Notes under the pieces: generated by a model | The model's database searches: none | The model's input: the letters and a program-made list of their open reading frames with translations, nothing else | What the model was told of the DNA's origin: nothing | From: JANSXG01 sp024743075 | GTDB lineage: Bacteria > Planctomycetota > Phycisphaerae > Phycisphaerales > UBA1924 | Length of the DNA stretch: 64,000 bases | Direction of reading: 5' to 3' | Assembly: GCA_042140185.1 (NCBI GenBank) | Contig: CP159477.1 | Location: forward strand, 62,001-126,000 | Translations under genes and position numbers: made by a program | Part shown: in pieces, positions 11,882-20,041 of the stretch | Layout of the letters: each line of letters opens with the position of its first letter | How positions within the stretch are numbered: the stretch's first letter is position 1

Positions 11882-12131
11882 CGCAGTGGCGGTTCTGGGG
11901 TACAGTTCGTTCGGAGCGACTGTTTTCGGCGTCGGATCACGAAGATTTCGCAACATTCCGGCGTTTTCTTCGTTGAATTGAAGAAGCGGTTGGATCATCA
12001 CGCTGGCCGATTGCGAATGGCATGACTGGGAATCATCCCGAGGACGGCGTTCGAGAAGCAATCCCTACTGTCACCATCAGTAATTGCTGGACCGAACCAT
12101 AGGCGACGGGGACGCTCGTCAGGAGAGAACA
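11882..12131. other. Regulator upstream region with a small inverted repeat
   Basis: No gene is visible here. TTCTTC (11966-11971) and GAAGAA (11980-11985) form an inverted repeat with an 8-nt spacer. It could be an operator or a weak hairpin ahead of the LuxR-type gene. I found no convincing -35/-10 pair. AGGAGAG at 12121-12127 is the ribosome site of the next gene. Confidence 0.3.
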
Positions 12132-12977
12132 ATGGAAGATCAGCTTTTCAACGATGCGGTGTTCCGGCTTGGGCAGCTCGGGGCCGACCGTGCGCTGACC
12201 AATCACAAGCTTCTGCGGCGCGTCAGCCGCATTCTGGCTCGGTACACGGGCGTCGAGGTCGCCGGCGTTGCGGTGCACAACGACGGCATGAAGCACCCGG
12301 CTTCGCAGACCTACGTTGTGGGTCCGTGGTCCGATGAGCAGTCGTCTCAGTTTCTTGACTGGTCGTCCTGGGCGGACTCCGACTCGGACACCGCGACGAA
12401 ACTCTCGAGTTTCAAGCGCAACACCATCCACACGCTCGATGAGCTATTCGCGGATGACGGATACCAGAAGTCTCGCTTGTACAACGAGTTCCATCGCCCG
12501 CTGAACATCATTGACCAGGCCTACGGCATCTTCCGTCGCCCGGACGGCTGCGAACTGTTCATCGCCATCAACGCGCTCGAGGCCGATGGCCCGCTTTCCG
12601 AGAAGGCCCTGACCCGATTTACGAAGATCGCGCCGTTCATCGCCAAGGCGTGGGCTGCTGGGTGGCGACGGGAGCCGAGTTGGGTGAAAGGCCTCAAGCC
12701 GCACTGCCGGGCCGTGCTCGAACTGGTGCTCGAGGGCTTCGACGACGACCAGATCGCCGACAAGACCGGCCTGACCTACCACGCGGTTCGCGCTCACCTG
12801 AAGCGTCTTTTCCGCGCGGCGAATGTCCGAAGCCGCCTGCACCTCATGCAGGCCTACAAGGAAGAACGCGCGGGCCGGCCCGACAACTCGCCTCGGGCGG
12901 ACCAGCCGAACGATGTGGTGACGGTGGTGGACCCGATGGACACGGCGTTCGGCCTCAGTTTTTCTGCCGCGTCCTGA
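12132..12977 (+). CDS. LuxR-type transcriptional regulator with an N-terminal GAF-like sensor
   Basis: A 281-residue protein. The first two thirds form an alpha/beta sensor that looks GAF-like, opening with a helix (ALTNHKLLRRVSRILARYTG) and a strand (VEVAGVAVHNDG). The C-terminal part is a LuxR helix-turn-helix at about residues 193-250: LKPHCRAVLELVLEGFDDDQIA, then TGLTYHAVRAHLKRLFRAANVRSR, which matches the GerE/LuxR pattern except that the usual TP...E opening is replaced by KP...R. The last 30 residues are Pro/Asp-rich. No receiver domain and no adjacent kinase are seen, so it may sense a small molecule directly; this is inference. The ATG at 12132 follows AGGAGAG. Terminators flank the gene, so it is monocistronic. 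Confidence 0.8.
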   Translation: MEDQLFNDAVFRLGQLGADRALTNHKLLRRVSRILARYTGVEVAGVAVHNDGMKHPASQTYVVGPWSDEQSSQFLDWSSWADSDSDTATKLSSFKRNTIHTLDELFADDGYQKSRLYNEFHRPLNIIDQAYGIFRRPDGCELFIAINALEADGPLSEKALTRFTKIAPFIAKAWAAGWRREPSWVKGLKPHCRAVLELVLEGFDDDQIADKTGLTYHAVRAHLKRLFRAANVRSRLHLMQAYKEERAGRPDNSPRADQPNDVVTVVDPMDTAFGLSFSAAS

Positions 12978-13009
12978 CCGGCCTTCCGGGGTTCGAATGA
13001 TGCGATGTG

Positions 13010-13034
13010 CGCCCGGCCCGCGGCCGGGCGTTTT
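13010..13034 (+). terminator. Rho-independent terminator of the LuxR-type regulator gene
   Basis: A perfect 9-bp GC stem, CGCCCGGCC (13010-13018) paired with GGCCGGGCG (13022-13030), has a 3-nt loop and is followed by TTTT. It lies about 30 nt after the stop codon. Confidence 0.8.
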
Positions 13035-13048
13035 CATAGGATCAGCCC

Positions 13049-13856
13049 ATGATCAGAGCACACCTTCTGCAGATGGACCTCGCGTGGGAAGACCGCGGAT
13101 CGAATTTCGCGAAGGTCGGGTCGATGCTGGGCGGGATCGAGCTGAATCCCGGGGATCTGGTCGTGCTGCCCGAGCTGTTCGACAGCGGGTTCTCGCTGAA
13201 TGTCGATCGGACCGCTGACGTTGCCCCGATCGGGCACGGCGAGACGCAGTGTTTCCTGGCCGGTCTGGTGCGGGAACGCGGAGTCTTTGTGCACGGGTCG
13301 TGGACCGGGCTTGTCGAACCCGATGCGGGTGCGCGCGGATTGAACATGGCCTCACTGTTCGCGCCCAGCGGCGAGGAGCTGTATCGCTACGCGAAGATCC
13401 ACCCGTTCACATACGGGCGCGAAGGTGAGCGGTTCGACGGCGGCGGCGAAGTGGTGTGCGCGGATGTTGCGTTCCGTGAGAACGAAGCGCTGCGTGTGTG
13501 TCCGGCGGTCTGCTACGACCTTCGGTTCCCCGAGCTCTTTCGCAGGGGGCTCGATCTCGGCGCGGAGGTGTTCGTGATCGGCGCAACTGGCCCGAGGCGC
13601 GTCGGGCGCATTGCGCGCGCTCAGCGTTGCGCGCGCGATCGAGAATCAGGCGTGGGTGTTGTGCGTGAATCGCGTCGGCAGTGATCCGCACCTGCGCTAC
13701 GCCGGGGGCAGCATGATTGTTGATCCGCAGGGTCGCGTGCTGCAGGAAGGTGATACGCGCGAGCGCGTGCTGTCGGCCGTGATTGACACGGATGCGGCGC
13801 GGCGCTGGCGCGACGAGTTCCCCGCGTGGCGCGATCGCGCTGACTGCCTGCGATGA
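13049..13856 (+). CDS. Carbon-nitrogen hydrolase (nitrilase/omega-amidase type), two apparent frameshifts
   Basis: A nitrilase-superfamily amidase with the Glu-Lys-Cys triad visible: LPELFDSGFS (Glu), KIHPFTYGREGERFDGG (Lys) and CPAVCYDLRFPELFR (nucleophile Cys). Sequence and length fit the omega-amidase/YafV branch, which hydrolyses keto-glutaramate-type amides as metabolite repair. After FVIGA the frame is lost. Adding one A at 13585-13586 restores GANWPEARRAH, and adding one G at 13611-13612 restores WRALSVARAIENQAWVLCVNRVG. Both are canonical motifs, and the total becomes 269 residues. A TAGGAT hexamer ends 6 nt before the ATG and no ribosome site is seen, so the message may be leaderless. 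Confidence 0.85.
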
Positions 13857-13946
13857 GCGTCGCTCCGCCCGCCCCGGGTAGTGCGAGGGATGCCTTGACT
13901 CTGGGAGGACTGGGAAAACTTGATGAGAAAGTCGGGAAGTGCGGGC

Positions 13947-13974
13947 TTGACGCGGCCCGTTCATGTGCTACTCT
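13947..13974 (+). promoter_or_regulatory. Probable sigma-70-type promoter for a non-coding RNA
   Basis: TTGACG at 13947-13952 and TACTCT at 13969-13974 are separated by 16 bp. No protein gene starts downstream on this strand. The next element is a structured stretch that ends in a strong terminator, so the promoter probably drives an RNA. The predicted start point is near 13981. Confidence 0.5.
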
Positions 13975-13980
13975 GGGATC

Positions 13981-14199
13981 GATCGCTGCTCTCTCTTGAG
14001 GGTTTCGCGGCCGGGTCCTGTGAGATGCTCGGCAGTGTTGAAAGTGATCAGAGAGAGATCCCTGGAGATCGCCTTCGTAACTGACTCCTCGCAGCGCGGG
14101 GCGTTATCGGTGTGCAACGCATCGATGCTCCGCACTCCCTGCGAGTACCCTGTGCTCACTTCGCCGGAGGGAAACCTCCGGCGAAGTGATTTTTTTTTT
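13981..14199 (+). ncRNA. Candidate structured non-coding RNA, about 220 nt, family not recognised
   Basis: This interval lies between the amidase gene and the FHA-ATPase gene and holds no credible protein gene. It has a promoter at its start and a strong terminator at its end. Internal pairings: CTCTCTCT (13989-13996) with AGAGAGAG (14050-14057); CTCGCAG (14088-14094) with CTGCGAG (14139-14145); inside the latter, GCGTT (14101-14105) with AACGC (14116-14120). I checked by eye for the hallmarks of tmRNA, RNase P RNA and SRP RNA and saw none. The size fits 6S RNA, but the pairing forms two separate domains and not one long hairpin with a central bubble. A short trans-acting RNA or a divergent housekeeping RNA are both possible. 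Confidence 0.5.
14157..14199 (+). terminator. Very strong rho-independent terminator ending the candidate RNA
   Basis: A perfect 14-bp stem (14157-14170 with 14175-14188) is capped by a GAAA tetraloop. A run of ten T residues at 14190-14199 follows. This is the strongest terminator in the window. It faces the end of the convergent FHA-ATPase gene at 14250 and has no A-run on its other side, so it acts on the plus strand. Confidence 0.9.
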
Positions 14200-14249
14200 G
14201 TGCGTGGGCGTGCTGATGTTTCGGCGTTGGGACCGCGCGATGCGAGGGA

Positions 14250-15869
14250 TCAGCCGCCGATACCGGCGACGCGATCGACCTCGTCCAGCGACGTGTTGCC
14301 CTCGGCGGCGAGGAGCCAGCCGGCCTGCTGAAGCGTGCGGAAGACGCCCTGCTCGACGATGCGGCGCATCGCCTGGATGGACGGGCGCGTGAGCACGCAG
14401 TCGCGCAGCTCGTCGTTGAAATCGAGCATCTCGAAGATCGCTTTTCTTCCGACGTAGCCGGTCTTCAGGCAGCGCCTGCAGCCGGTCGCGCCGTAAGTGT
14501 GGTCCTGATCGCGCAGGTAGCGGCCGAGACGGGTGGCCTGGCCAGGCGTCACCCGAATCTCGCGCTTGCACTGGGGACAGAGCAGGCGGAGCAGACGCTG
14601 TGCGATGATCACGTTTACGGAATTCGCGACGAGGTAGGGTTCGACGTTCAAGTCGAGCAACCGGAACACCGCGCTGATCGAGTCTTTGGCGTGGACCGTC
14701 GAGAACACGAGGTGCCCGGTCATGGCGGCCTGCATGGCGGTCCGCGCGGTCTCGTCGTCGCGGATCTCGCCGACGAGGATGACATCGGGGTCCTGTCGCA
14801 GCACCGACCGGAGCAGGTCGCCGAAGCCCTGGCGATCGGAGACGGGGATCTGGGTCGTGTGGTCGAGTTGGTACTCGACCGGATCCTCGATCGTCACGAC
14901 GTTCCGGACCGTGCGGTCGATCGTGCGCAGGCAGTTGTAGAGCGTTGTGGTCTTGCCCGAGCCGGTGGGGCCGCAGGCGAGGAGCATCCCGGCGTTCTGA
15001 TCGCAGAGTTGGACGATGCGCTTTTCAACGAACTGGGGCATGTCCAGTTCGCCGATAGATTGAGGGGCGGTTCGTCCGTCAAGGATCCGGACGACAAGTT
15101 TCTGGCCGTGGACCGTGGGCGTAAACGAGGCGCGGAAATCGACGCGTCGGTCGCCGACATCCGCGGCGAAGTGGCCGTCGAGAACGGCGTCCCGAGCGGC
15201 CTGTTTCATCTGGCAGGCGGTCTTGATGACGCCCATGGTGCGTTCGCCGACTTCGTTTGGCAGGTCGACGACGTGGACCATCCCGCCGTCGACTCGGATG
15301 CGCACGGACAGGTAATCGCGTTTCGGCTCGAGGTGAATATCCGTGGCTCGCCCTTTCGAGGCGAGCACGAGCAGCAAGCGGACTACTTGGGAACCGTCCG
15401 CCGAGGACTCGAGGGCCGGCGAAAGTGTGTCATCGGCGTTGACGAGGACGATGTGCTCGTCGTCGCTCGACTTCGGCGGGATGTCGTCGATCGTGGCTCG
15501 GAGTTCCTGGGCCCAGGGCGCGAGTTTGCCGGGCTGGGAACTCAGGGGAACGCGTTTGCGTCGCGGCTTCGGGGTCTCGGCGTAAACGACAAAGGTCTGT
15601 TTGCCGACCTGAACGGTGTCGCCGCTCTTGAGTTCCGCGGTCGAGATGCTCTTGCCGTTCACATGTGTGCCGTTGCGGCTGCCGAGGTCCTTTAAGAGGA
15701 ACGAGCCGTTCGGGCCGGGTTCGATGACACAGTGGAATCGCGAAGCGACATCGTCCTTGCCGAGGCAGAGGTCGTTGTCGGGGTGGCGCCCGATGGTGTA
15801 TTTCTGGGTCGGGGAGAGATCGACCTCACCGAGGCGCTTGTCCTTGAAACGAATGCGGGTCTTGGCCAT
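14250..15869 (-). CDS. FHA domain fused to a GspE/PilB-type secretion ATPase
   Basis: A 539-residue protein. Residues about 5-95 form a forkhead-associated domain (YTIGRHPDNDL, ASRFHCVI, LKDLGSRNGTHVNG), which binds phosphothreonine peptides. The rest is a type II secretion/type IV pilus ATPase: KGRATDIHLEP, Walker A GPTGSGKTTT at about 299-308, the Asp box TIEDPVEYQL, Walker B DPDVILVGEIRDDETA, the His box HLVFSTVHAKDS, and a four-Cys zinc site (CPQCK and CRRC). The usual MshEN/T2SE N-terminal domain is replaced by FHA. The start MAKTRIRF (15869) was chosen because FHA homology begins at once; TACGAT lies 8 nt upstream on the minus strand, so the message may be leaderless. No pilus gene is adjacent; the main pilus operon with its own PilB lies 6 kb away. 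Confidence 0.88.
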   Translation of the reverse strand: MAKTRIRFKDKRLGEVDLSPTQKYTIGRHPDNDLCLGKDDVASRFHCVIEPGPNGSFLLKDLGSRNGTHVNGKSISTAELKSGDTVQVGKQTFVVYAETPKPRRKRVPLSSQPGKLAPWAQELRATIDDIPPKSSDDEHIVLVNADDTLSPALESSADGSQVVRLLLVLASKGRATDIHLEPKRDYLSVRIRVDGGMVHVVDLPNEVGERTMGVIKTACQMKQAARDAVLDGHFAADVGDRRVDFRASFTPTVHGQKLVVRILDGRTAPQSIGELDMPQFVEKRIVQLCDQNAGMLLACGPTGSGKTTTLYNCLRTIDRTVRNVVTIEDPVEYQLDHTTQIPVSDRQGFGDLLRSVLRQDPDVILVGEIRDDETARTAMQAAMTGHLVFSTVHAKDSISAVFRLLDLNVEPYLVANSVNVIIAQRLLRLLCPQCKREIRVTPGQATRLGRYLRDQDHTYGATGCRRCLKTGYVGRKAIFEMLDFNDELRDCVLTRPSIQAMRRIVEQGVFRTLQQAGWLLAAEGNTSLDEVDRVAGIGG

Positions 15870-15969
15870 CGGGCAAGATCGTAGCGGAACCCGCGTTGCG
15901 GTCGTGATGAGAGTCGGCATTCCCCTTTGGATGCCCGAGATCGGCCCGGGTTCCCGGAGAATCGCGGGA

Positions 15970-17043
15970 TCATGGCCAATCTTCGCGCTCGGACTCCAGT
16001 CGAGGCTGCTCGCTCCAGCCGACGATGCGGGGGCGGGCGGTGCCGACCGGGGTTCGAAACGATCCCTCGGGTATGACCGACGCGGATGGGTCGGACGGAC
16101 CCTGCCACATCAGGACGAGGCCGGCCCAGTCAGAGTCTTCGAAGTAGAGAACCTCGAGATCGTGCAGCCCCTCCGTCAGGTAGACGTCGGCGTCGTGGTA
16201 CTGAAAGGTCTGTTGCGCGTCGGTTTCGATGATCGTCTGGCCGCCGATGCGCAGGCGCGAGCCGTCATCGCTTCCCAGTTCGAATCGGTACACGCCCGAC
16301 TCGGGTACGACCAGACGCGAGCGTGCCCTGAGCGCGAACCTGTCGTCCGGTGCACCTTCGAGAAACCCGCTGTCGTCGCGGTTGGGCCAGTTCAGCTCCG
16401 CTTCGGCGGTACTCCGATCGGGGGTCGACCAGTCGACATCGTCGAAGTTGCTGATCGCGTGGCTCTCGTAGAACCAATCCACCAGGATCGGAGCGCTGAC
16501 GTTGGCGAACGCCTCTTGTGGCACTACGGAAAACGATGAAGCCCCCGGCGGACGCCATTCCAGGATGAGGCCCGCTGAGTTGTACCGATCGAAGTAGTAG
16601 ATCTCGATAGGTACATAGTCGCCCGTCAGCGTCACGCTCCCTTCGACCTGCGTCATCGAGTGTGTGCCGTCGTTGTCGATCACCAGTTGGGCGTCGACGA
16701 ACAGGCGGGACCCGTCGTCGCTGGTCAGGCGGAAGCGGTAGAGTCCGTCGGCGTGTGCGCGGATCGCGGTTTCGATACGGACGGCGTAGAGATCGTCGGC
16801 GGCGCCCGGTTCCCACGGCGCGAGCGTGGCGGCCCAGTTCACCTGGTCGGCGTTTGATACGCGATCGGGGTCCGACCAGTCGATGGTGTCGAGCGTGGTG
16901 TGCTCGCCGATGCTCTCGTACCAGTAGACGGTCAGTGCGTTCCCGGTGTCGCTGTTCAGGGCCGCGTCGACGGGCGGGGCGATGAGGTGCAGCGCCAGGA
17001 GGGCGAGCGCGATGGCGACGGACTGTTGCAGGCGGTTGTGCAT
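15970..17043 (-). CDS. Exported protein with two PA14 domains
   Basis: A 357-residue protein with an N-terminal signal peptide (hydrophobic residues about 9-26, cleavage near VDAAL). Two tandem PA14-type beta-sandwich repeats follow. Repeat 1 has GLYRFRLTSDDGSRLFVDAQ and DYVPIEIYYFDRYNSAGLILEW; repeat 2 has GVYRFELGSDDGSRLRIGGQ and GLHDLEVLYFEDSDWAGLVLMW. PA14 domains usually bind carbohydrate and sit in glycosidases, adhesins and toxins. Here no catalytic domain accompanies them, so a surface or periplasmic sugar-binding role is plausible but not shown. No C-terminal anchor is visible; the tail is charged (EREDWP). It diverges from the SMP-30 gene. Confidence 0.75.
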   Translation of the reverse strand: MHNRLQQSVAIALALLALHLIAPPVDAALNSDTGNALTVYWYESIGEHTTLDTIDWSDPDRVSNADQVNWAATLAPWEPGAADDLYAVRIETAIRAHADGLYRFRLTSDDGSRLFVDAQLVIDNDGTHSMTQVEGSVTLTGDYVPIEIYYFDRYNSAGLILEWRPPGASSFSVVPQEAFANVSAPILVDWFYESHAISNFDDVDWSTPDRSTAEAELNWPNRDDSGFLEGAPDDRFALRARSRLVVPESGVYRFELGSDDGSRLRIGGQTIIETDAQQTFQYHDADVYLTEGLHDLEVLYFEDSDWAGLVLMWQGPSDPSASVIPEGSFRTPVGTARPRIVGWSEQPRLESEREDWP

Positions 17044-17116
17044 GCGGTAAGGTCTCCGACCCGGTTATCGACCCCGCGAACCGGCGACTTCAGGCCTTGC
17101 GCGCGTCCGGAGGGAT

Positions 17117-18007
17117 ATGCAGGTGCAACTCACCGTCTTTGACGACACGCCCTGCGAGCTGGGGGAGGGTGCGTGCTGGGATGGTCCGGGGGCGCTGCTC
17201 TGGGTCGACATCCCGGCGGGCCGGGTTTTTCGCAGGTCGGCCGCCGACGGGTGCGCCCGCCGGGTCGATCTTGGGCAGAGCGTCGGCTGCGTGTTTCCCT
17301 GCGCGGGCGGGGGGTACATCGCGGGGCTCCGGGACGGGGTCGCGGTGTTCGATTTCGACCGGGGGGTCACGGGATGGCTCGATCGGTCCATCGCTGGGGA
17401 TCCTCACACCCGCTGCAATGACGGGGCGATCGATCGTCGCGGGCGGCTCTGGGTGGGCGTGATGCGGGACGACCAGGCCCCGGGGTCGGGGAGCCTGCTT
17501 TGTGTGGAGTCGGGCTCGCCGACTCGGGTGGTTCGAGAGGGGCTGACGGTTCCGAACGGGCTGGCGTGGTCCGCCGACCGGCGGGTGCTCTATCACATCG
17601 ATTCGGCGCACCGGGTCATCGAGGCGGTGGAGTTCGATGAGGAGCGGGGGACTGTGGGGGCGGTGGTCGCCGAGATCCGGACGCCCGATGCCTGGGGTTA
17701 TCCGGACGGCATGACCATCGACGACGAAGGGCACCTGTGGGTCGCGCACTGGGGCGGGGGGCGGGTTTCGCGCTGGGACCCGGAGTCGGGGGGGTGCATC
17801 GGGGAGATCTCGGTCCCCGCCCGGAATGTGACCTCCTGCGCGTTCGGGGGCGAGGATCTGGGGGACCTGTACATCACGAGCGCGAGAGACGGGGGCGGGA
17901 GCGGCGGGGAGGTTCGCGTGTGTCGCCCGGGTCCGGTCGGTCAGAGACCGCCGGCGTTGCCCTACAAACCGCACGGACCGGCCCCCCGTTCAAAGGACCG
18001 GGCTTAG
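17117..18007 (+). CDS. SMP-30/gluconolactonase family sugar lactonase
   Basis: A 296-residue six-bladed beta-propeller of the SMP-30/LRE family, which opens sugar lactones such as gluconolactone. The metal ligands are present in context: GEG near residue 17 (Glu), TRCNDGAIDRRGRLWVG (Asn), VPNGLAWS (Asn) and YPDGMTIDDEGHLWVAHW (the catalytic Asp). CAFGGEDLGDLYITSA is the usual last blade. The ATG at 17117 has GGAGGGA just upstream. The C-terminal tail is basic and Pro-rich. The exact lactone cannot be told. It stands alone between a divergent PA14 gene and the response regulator gene. Confidence 0.87.
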   Translation: MQVQLTVFDDTPCELGEGACWDGPGALLWVDIPAGRVFRRSAADGCARRVDLGQSVGCVFPCAGGGYIAGLRDGVAVFDFDRGVTGWLDRSIAGDPHTRCNDGAIDRRGRLWVGVMRDDQAPGSGSLLCVESGSPTRVVREGLTVPNGLAWSADRRVLYHIDSAHRVIEAVEFDEERGTVGAVVAEIRTPDAWGYPDGMTIDDEGHLWVAHWGGGRVSRWDPESGGCIGEISVPARNVTSCAFGGEDLGDLYITSARDGGGSGGEVRVCRPGPVGQRPPALPYKPHGPAPRSKDRA

Positions 18008-18106
18008 GTCGGGGCTCGATCTGTCCGATTCGAGGGCAGGCGAGCCGCTCCGCGCGGGCGCTATCGGACCTCTACGTTCCTCATGGAGGAGGAGCAAGGG
18101 AAGACC

Positions 18107-18508
18107 ATGGCCGGGCTGAACGTTCTGATCGCCGATGACGAGACCCCGATCACGAGCATCCTGCGCTCGCGGTTCGAGAAGGCCGGGTTCCGGGTTCGCG
18201 TTGCGAACGACGGGCAGGAGGCGCTGGACCTTGCTTCGGAGGAGGCTCCGGACGCGGTGGTCACCGATCTGCAGATGCCGCGCAAGACGGGTCTGGAGTT
18301 CGCGCAGGCGATGAAGGCGGAACCCCGGTTGTCGGAGGTTCCGGTGCTCCTGCTGACGGCGCGCGGCTACATCGTGGAGCCCGGCGAGCAGGACAAGACG
18401 AACATCCGGTCGATTATGGCCAAGCCTTTCAGTGCGAACGAAGTCGTTCGCTGCGTGCTGGACATGGTCGGTTCGGCGCACCAGGCGACCGGGAAGGAAT
18501 CTGCGTGA
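18107..18508 (+). CDS. Single-domain response regulator (CheY-like receiver)
   Basis: A receiver domain alone, 133 residues from MAGLNVLIADDE. The acidic pocket is ADDE, the phospho-acceptor is Asp in VVTDLQMPR, the conserved Thr is in LLLTARG, and the Lys is in IMAKPFS. No output domain follows. The start at 18107 is preferred because AAGGGA lies 5 nt before it; an ATG at 18083 would add eight residues. The stop overlaps the GTG start of the HD-GYP gene by 4 nt, so the two are translationally coupled. It probably signals by protein contact, possibly to that partner; this is inference from gene order. Confidence 0.88.
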   Translation: MAGLNVLIADDETPITSILRSRFEKAGFRVRVANDGQEALDLASEEAPDAVVTDLQMPRKTGLEFAQAMKAEPRLSEVPVLLLTARGYIVEPGEQDKTNIRSIMAKPFSANEVVRCVLDMVGSAHQATGKESA

Positions 18509-19977
18509 GCCGTCCCCAGTTTGAAGTCGAGGGCCGCGATGCGCTGATCGAACTGTTCGCGCAGTCCGCCGACCTCGGCATCGCCTGCTGGTGGGTCGGT
18601 CGCGACCAGAAGGTACACGCGGATCTCAGTCACGCGGCGTTCGAGCAGGCCGGGCGGGCGTACGGCGACGATGTGCCCGCTGCTGACGCCGACGGCGACG
18701 GCTGGATTCGGATCGCGGTGTCGCGTGCCGGCAGCCCGGTCGGCGCGATTCTGCTTCGCCCGACGGCCGACGCGGCGGGACCGGCGAGCGACCCGGCGTA
18801 CCTGAGATCGCTGTTCGGCCTGAGTCTCGCCGACGATGTGAACGCGAAGGTGATCGAGGACTTCACCGAGCACCTCGCCCAGGCGTTTGAGAACATCCAG
18901 CTGTTGTATCGCGTTGGCAAGGCCATGAGCACGCCGGACGACCCGGCGGGTTTCTCGGGATACCTCGTGGAGCAGATCCTCGACGCGACTCCGTTCCGTT
19001 GGGCGGCGATCGTGTTCGGTGAGAGCGAGCTCCTGCTCGACGGTGTTCGGGGGCGCGTCTTCTGCGGCTCTGAGATCGACGGGACCGATGAACTCGTGCG
19101 CGTGGAGGCGGTGCGCCTCGCCGAAGAGCTGCGCGAGCGCGGCGGTATTTTCTACAACGCCGACGCGAAGCTCGAGGTGCAGGGCACTGCTCATGTGGTG
19201 CTCTCGTCCGGCGAGCCGGTCGGCATGCTTGTCTGCGGCGGGAAGCAGGGCCACGAGGCGGACATCAGCAGCTACGACACGCAGCTGCTCGAGGCCTCGG
19301 CGAGCCACCTCGGCTCGGTGCTGGAGACCGCCCGGTTGTACGAGCAGCAGGCGACCATGTTCCTCGGGACCATCAGCTCGCTGATCCGGGCGCTCGACGC
19401 CAAGGACCCGTACACGCGCGGTCACTCCGATCGCGTCGCGGCGCTCGCCCGTCAGCTCGCTCGCACCGCGGGGCTCGGCGAGAAGACCGCCGAGCGGTAC
19501 CACATCGCCGGGTTGCTCCACGATGTGGGCAAGATCGGCGTGCCGGAAGCGGTGCTGTGCAAGCCGGGTCGGCTGACCGACGAGGAGTTCGGCTGCATCA
19601 TGCGCCACCCGGAGATCGGGTTCAGGATTCTGGACGGTGTGCCGGGCATGGAGGATCTGCTCCCCGGCGTGATGCACCACCACGAGCGGTACGACGGCAA
19701 GGGCTACCCGAGCGGTCTGGCCGGCGAGGACATCCCGCTGATCGCCCGCGTGCTGTGCCTCGCGGACACGTTCGACGCGATGAGCTCGAACAGGGCGTAC
19801 CGGTCGGCGATGACGCGCGATACGGTTCTGGCGGAGATCGCGAAGTGCGCCGGTTCGCAGTTCGACCCTGAGCTCGCGCCGATGTTCGTCGAGATGGACT
19901 TCGACGAGTATGACCGGATGGTCGCTCGGCACGTGCGTCAGGCGGCGGTTGATGGGCAGGGCAAGAAGGCCGCGTGA
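18505..19977 (+). CDS. GAF-like sensor/HD-GYP domain protein, probable cyclic-di-GMP phosphodiesterase
   Basis: A 490-residue protein. The N-terminal 130 residues are a divergent sensor. Residues about 145-280 look GAF-like (ENIQLLYRVGKAMS, then FRWAAIVFGESELLLDG). The C-terminal 190 residues are a full HD-GYP domain: KDPYTRGHSDRVA, LLHDVGKIGVP (the HD metal motif), MRHPEIG, HHHERYDGKGYPSGLAGEDIP (containing GYP) and RVLCLADTFDAM. HD-GYP proteins with these residues linearise cyclic-di-GMP, which typically favours motility over attachment. The coupled receiver gene just upstream probably controls it. The pilus locus begins just downstream on the other strand, a natural though unproven target. 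Confidence 0.9.
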   Translation: MSRPQFEVEGRDALIELFAQSADLGIACWWVGRDQKVHADLSHAAFEQAGRAYGDDVPAADADGDGWIRIAVSRAGSPVGAILLRPTADAAGPASDPAYLRSLFGLSLADDVNAKVIEDFTEHLAQAFENIQLLYRVGKAMSTPDDPAGFSGYLVEQILDATPFRWAAIVFGESELLLDGVRGRVFCGSEIDGTDELVRVEAVRLAEELRERGGIFYNADAKLEVQGTAHVVLSSGEPVGMLVCGGKQGHEADISSYDTQLLEASASHLGSVLETARLYEQQATMFLGTISSLIRALDAKDPYTRGHSDRVAALARQLARTAGLGEKTAERYHIAGLLHDVGKIGVPEAVLCKPGRLTDEEFGCIMRHPEIGFRILDGVPGMEDLLPGVMHHHERYDGKGYPSGLAGEDIPLIARVLCLADTFDAMSSNRAYRSAMTRDTVLAEIAKCAGSQFDPELAPMFVEMDFDEYDRMVARHVRQAAVDGQGKKAA

Positions 19978-20041
19978 CCGGGCCCGGCCGTTGGTTTCCT
20001 CATCTCATCTATAGATCGTTGGGCCGCGGATCGCTGGGCGA

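Noticed and set aside
13585..13616. Nitrilase gene as a true pseudogene
   Set aside because: Two one-base additions restore GANWPEARRAH and the following helix exactly, and the rest of the gene shows no decay.
13981..14199. Naming the RNA as 6S RNA
   Set aside because: Size fits, but the visible pairings form two separate domains and not one long hairpin with a central bubble.
13963..14331. Plus-strand open frame overlapping the terminator and the end of the FHA-ATPase gene
   Set aside because: It reads through a perfect terminator hairpin and T-run, has no family features and runs antisense to a clear gene.
14499..15695. Long plus-strand frame (398 codons) opposite the FHA-ATPase
   Set aside because: Antisense shadow in GC-rich DNA; the composition is Gly/Arg/Asp-rich with no motif, while the other strand codes for a complete ATPase.
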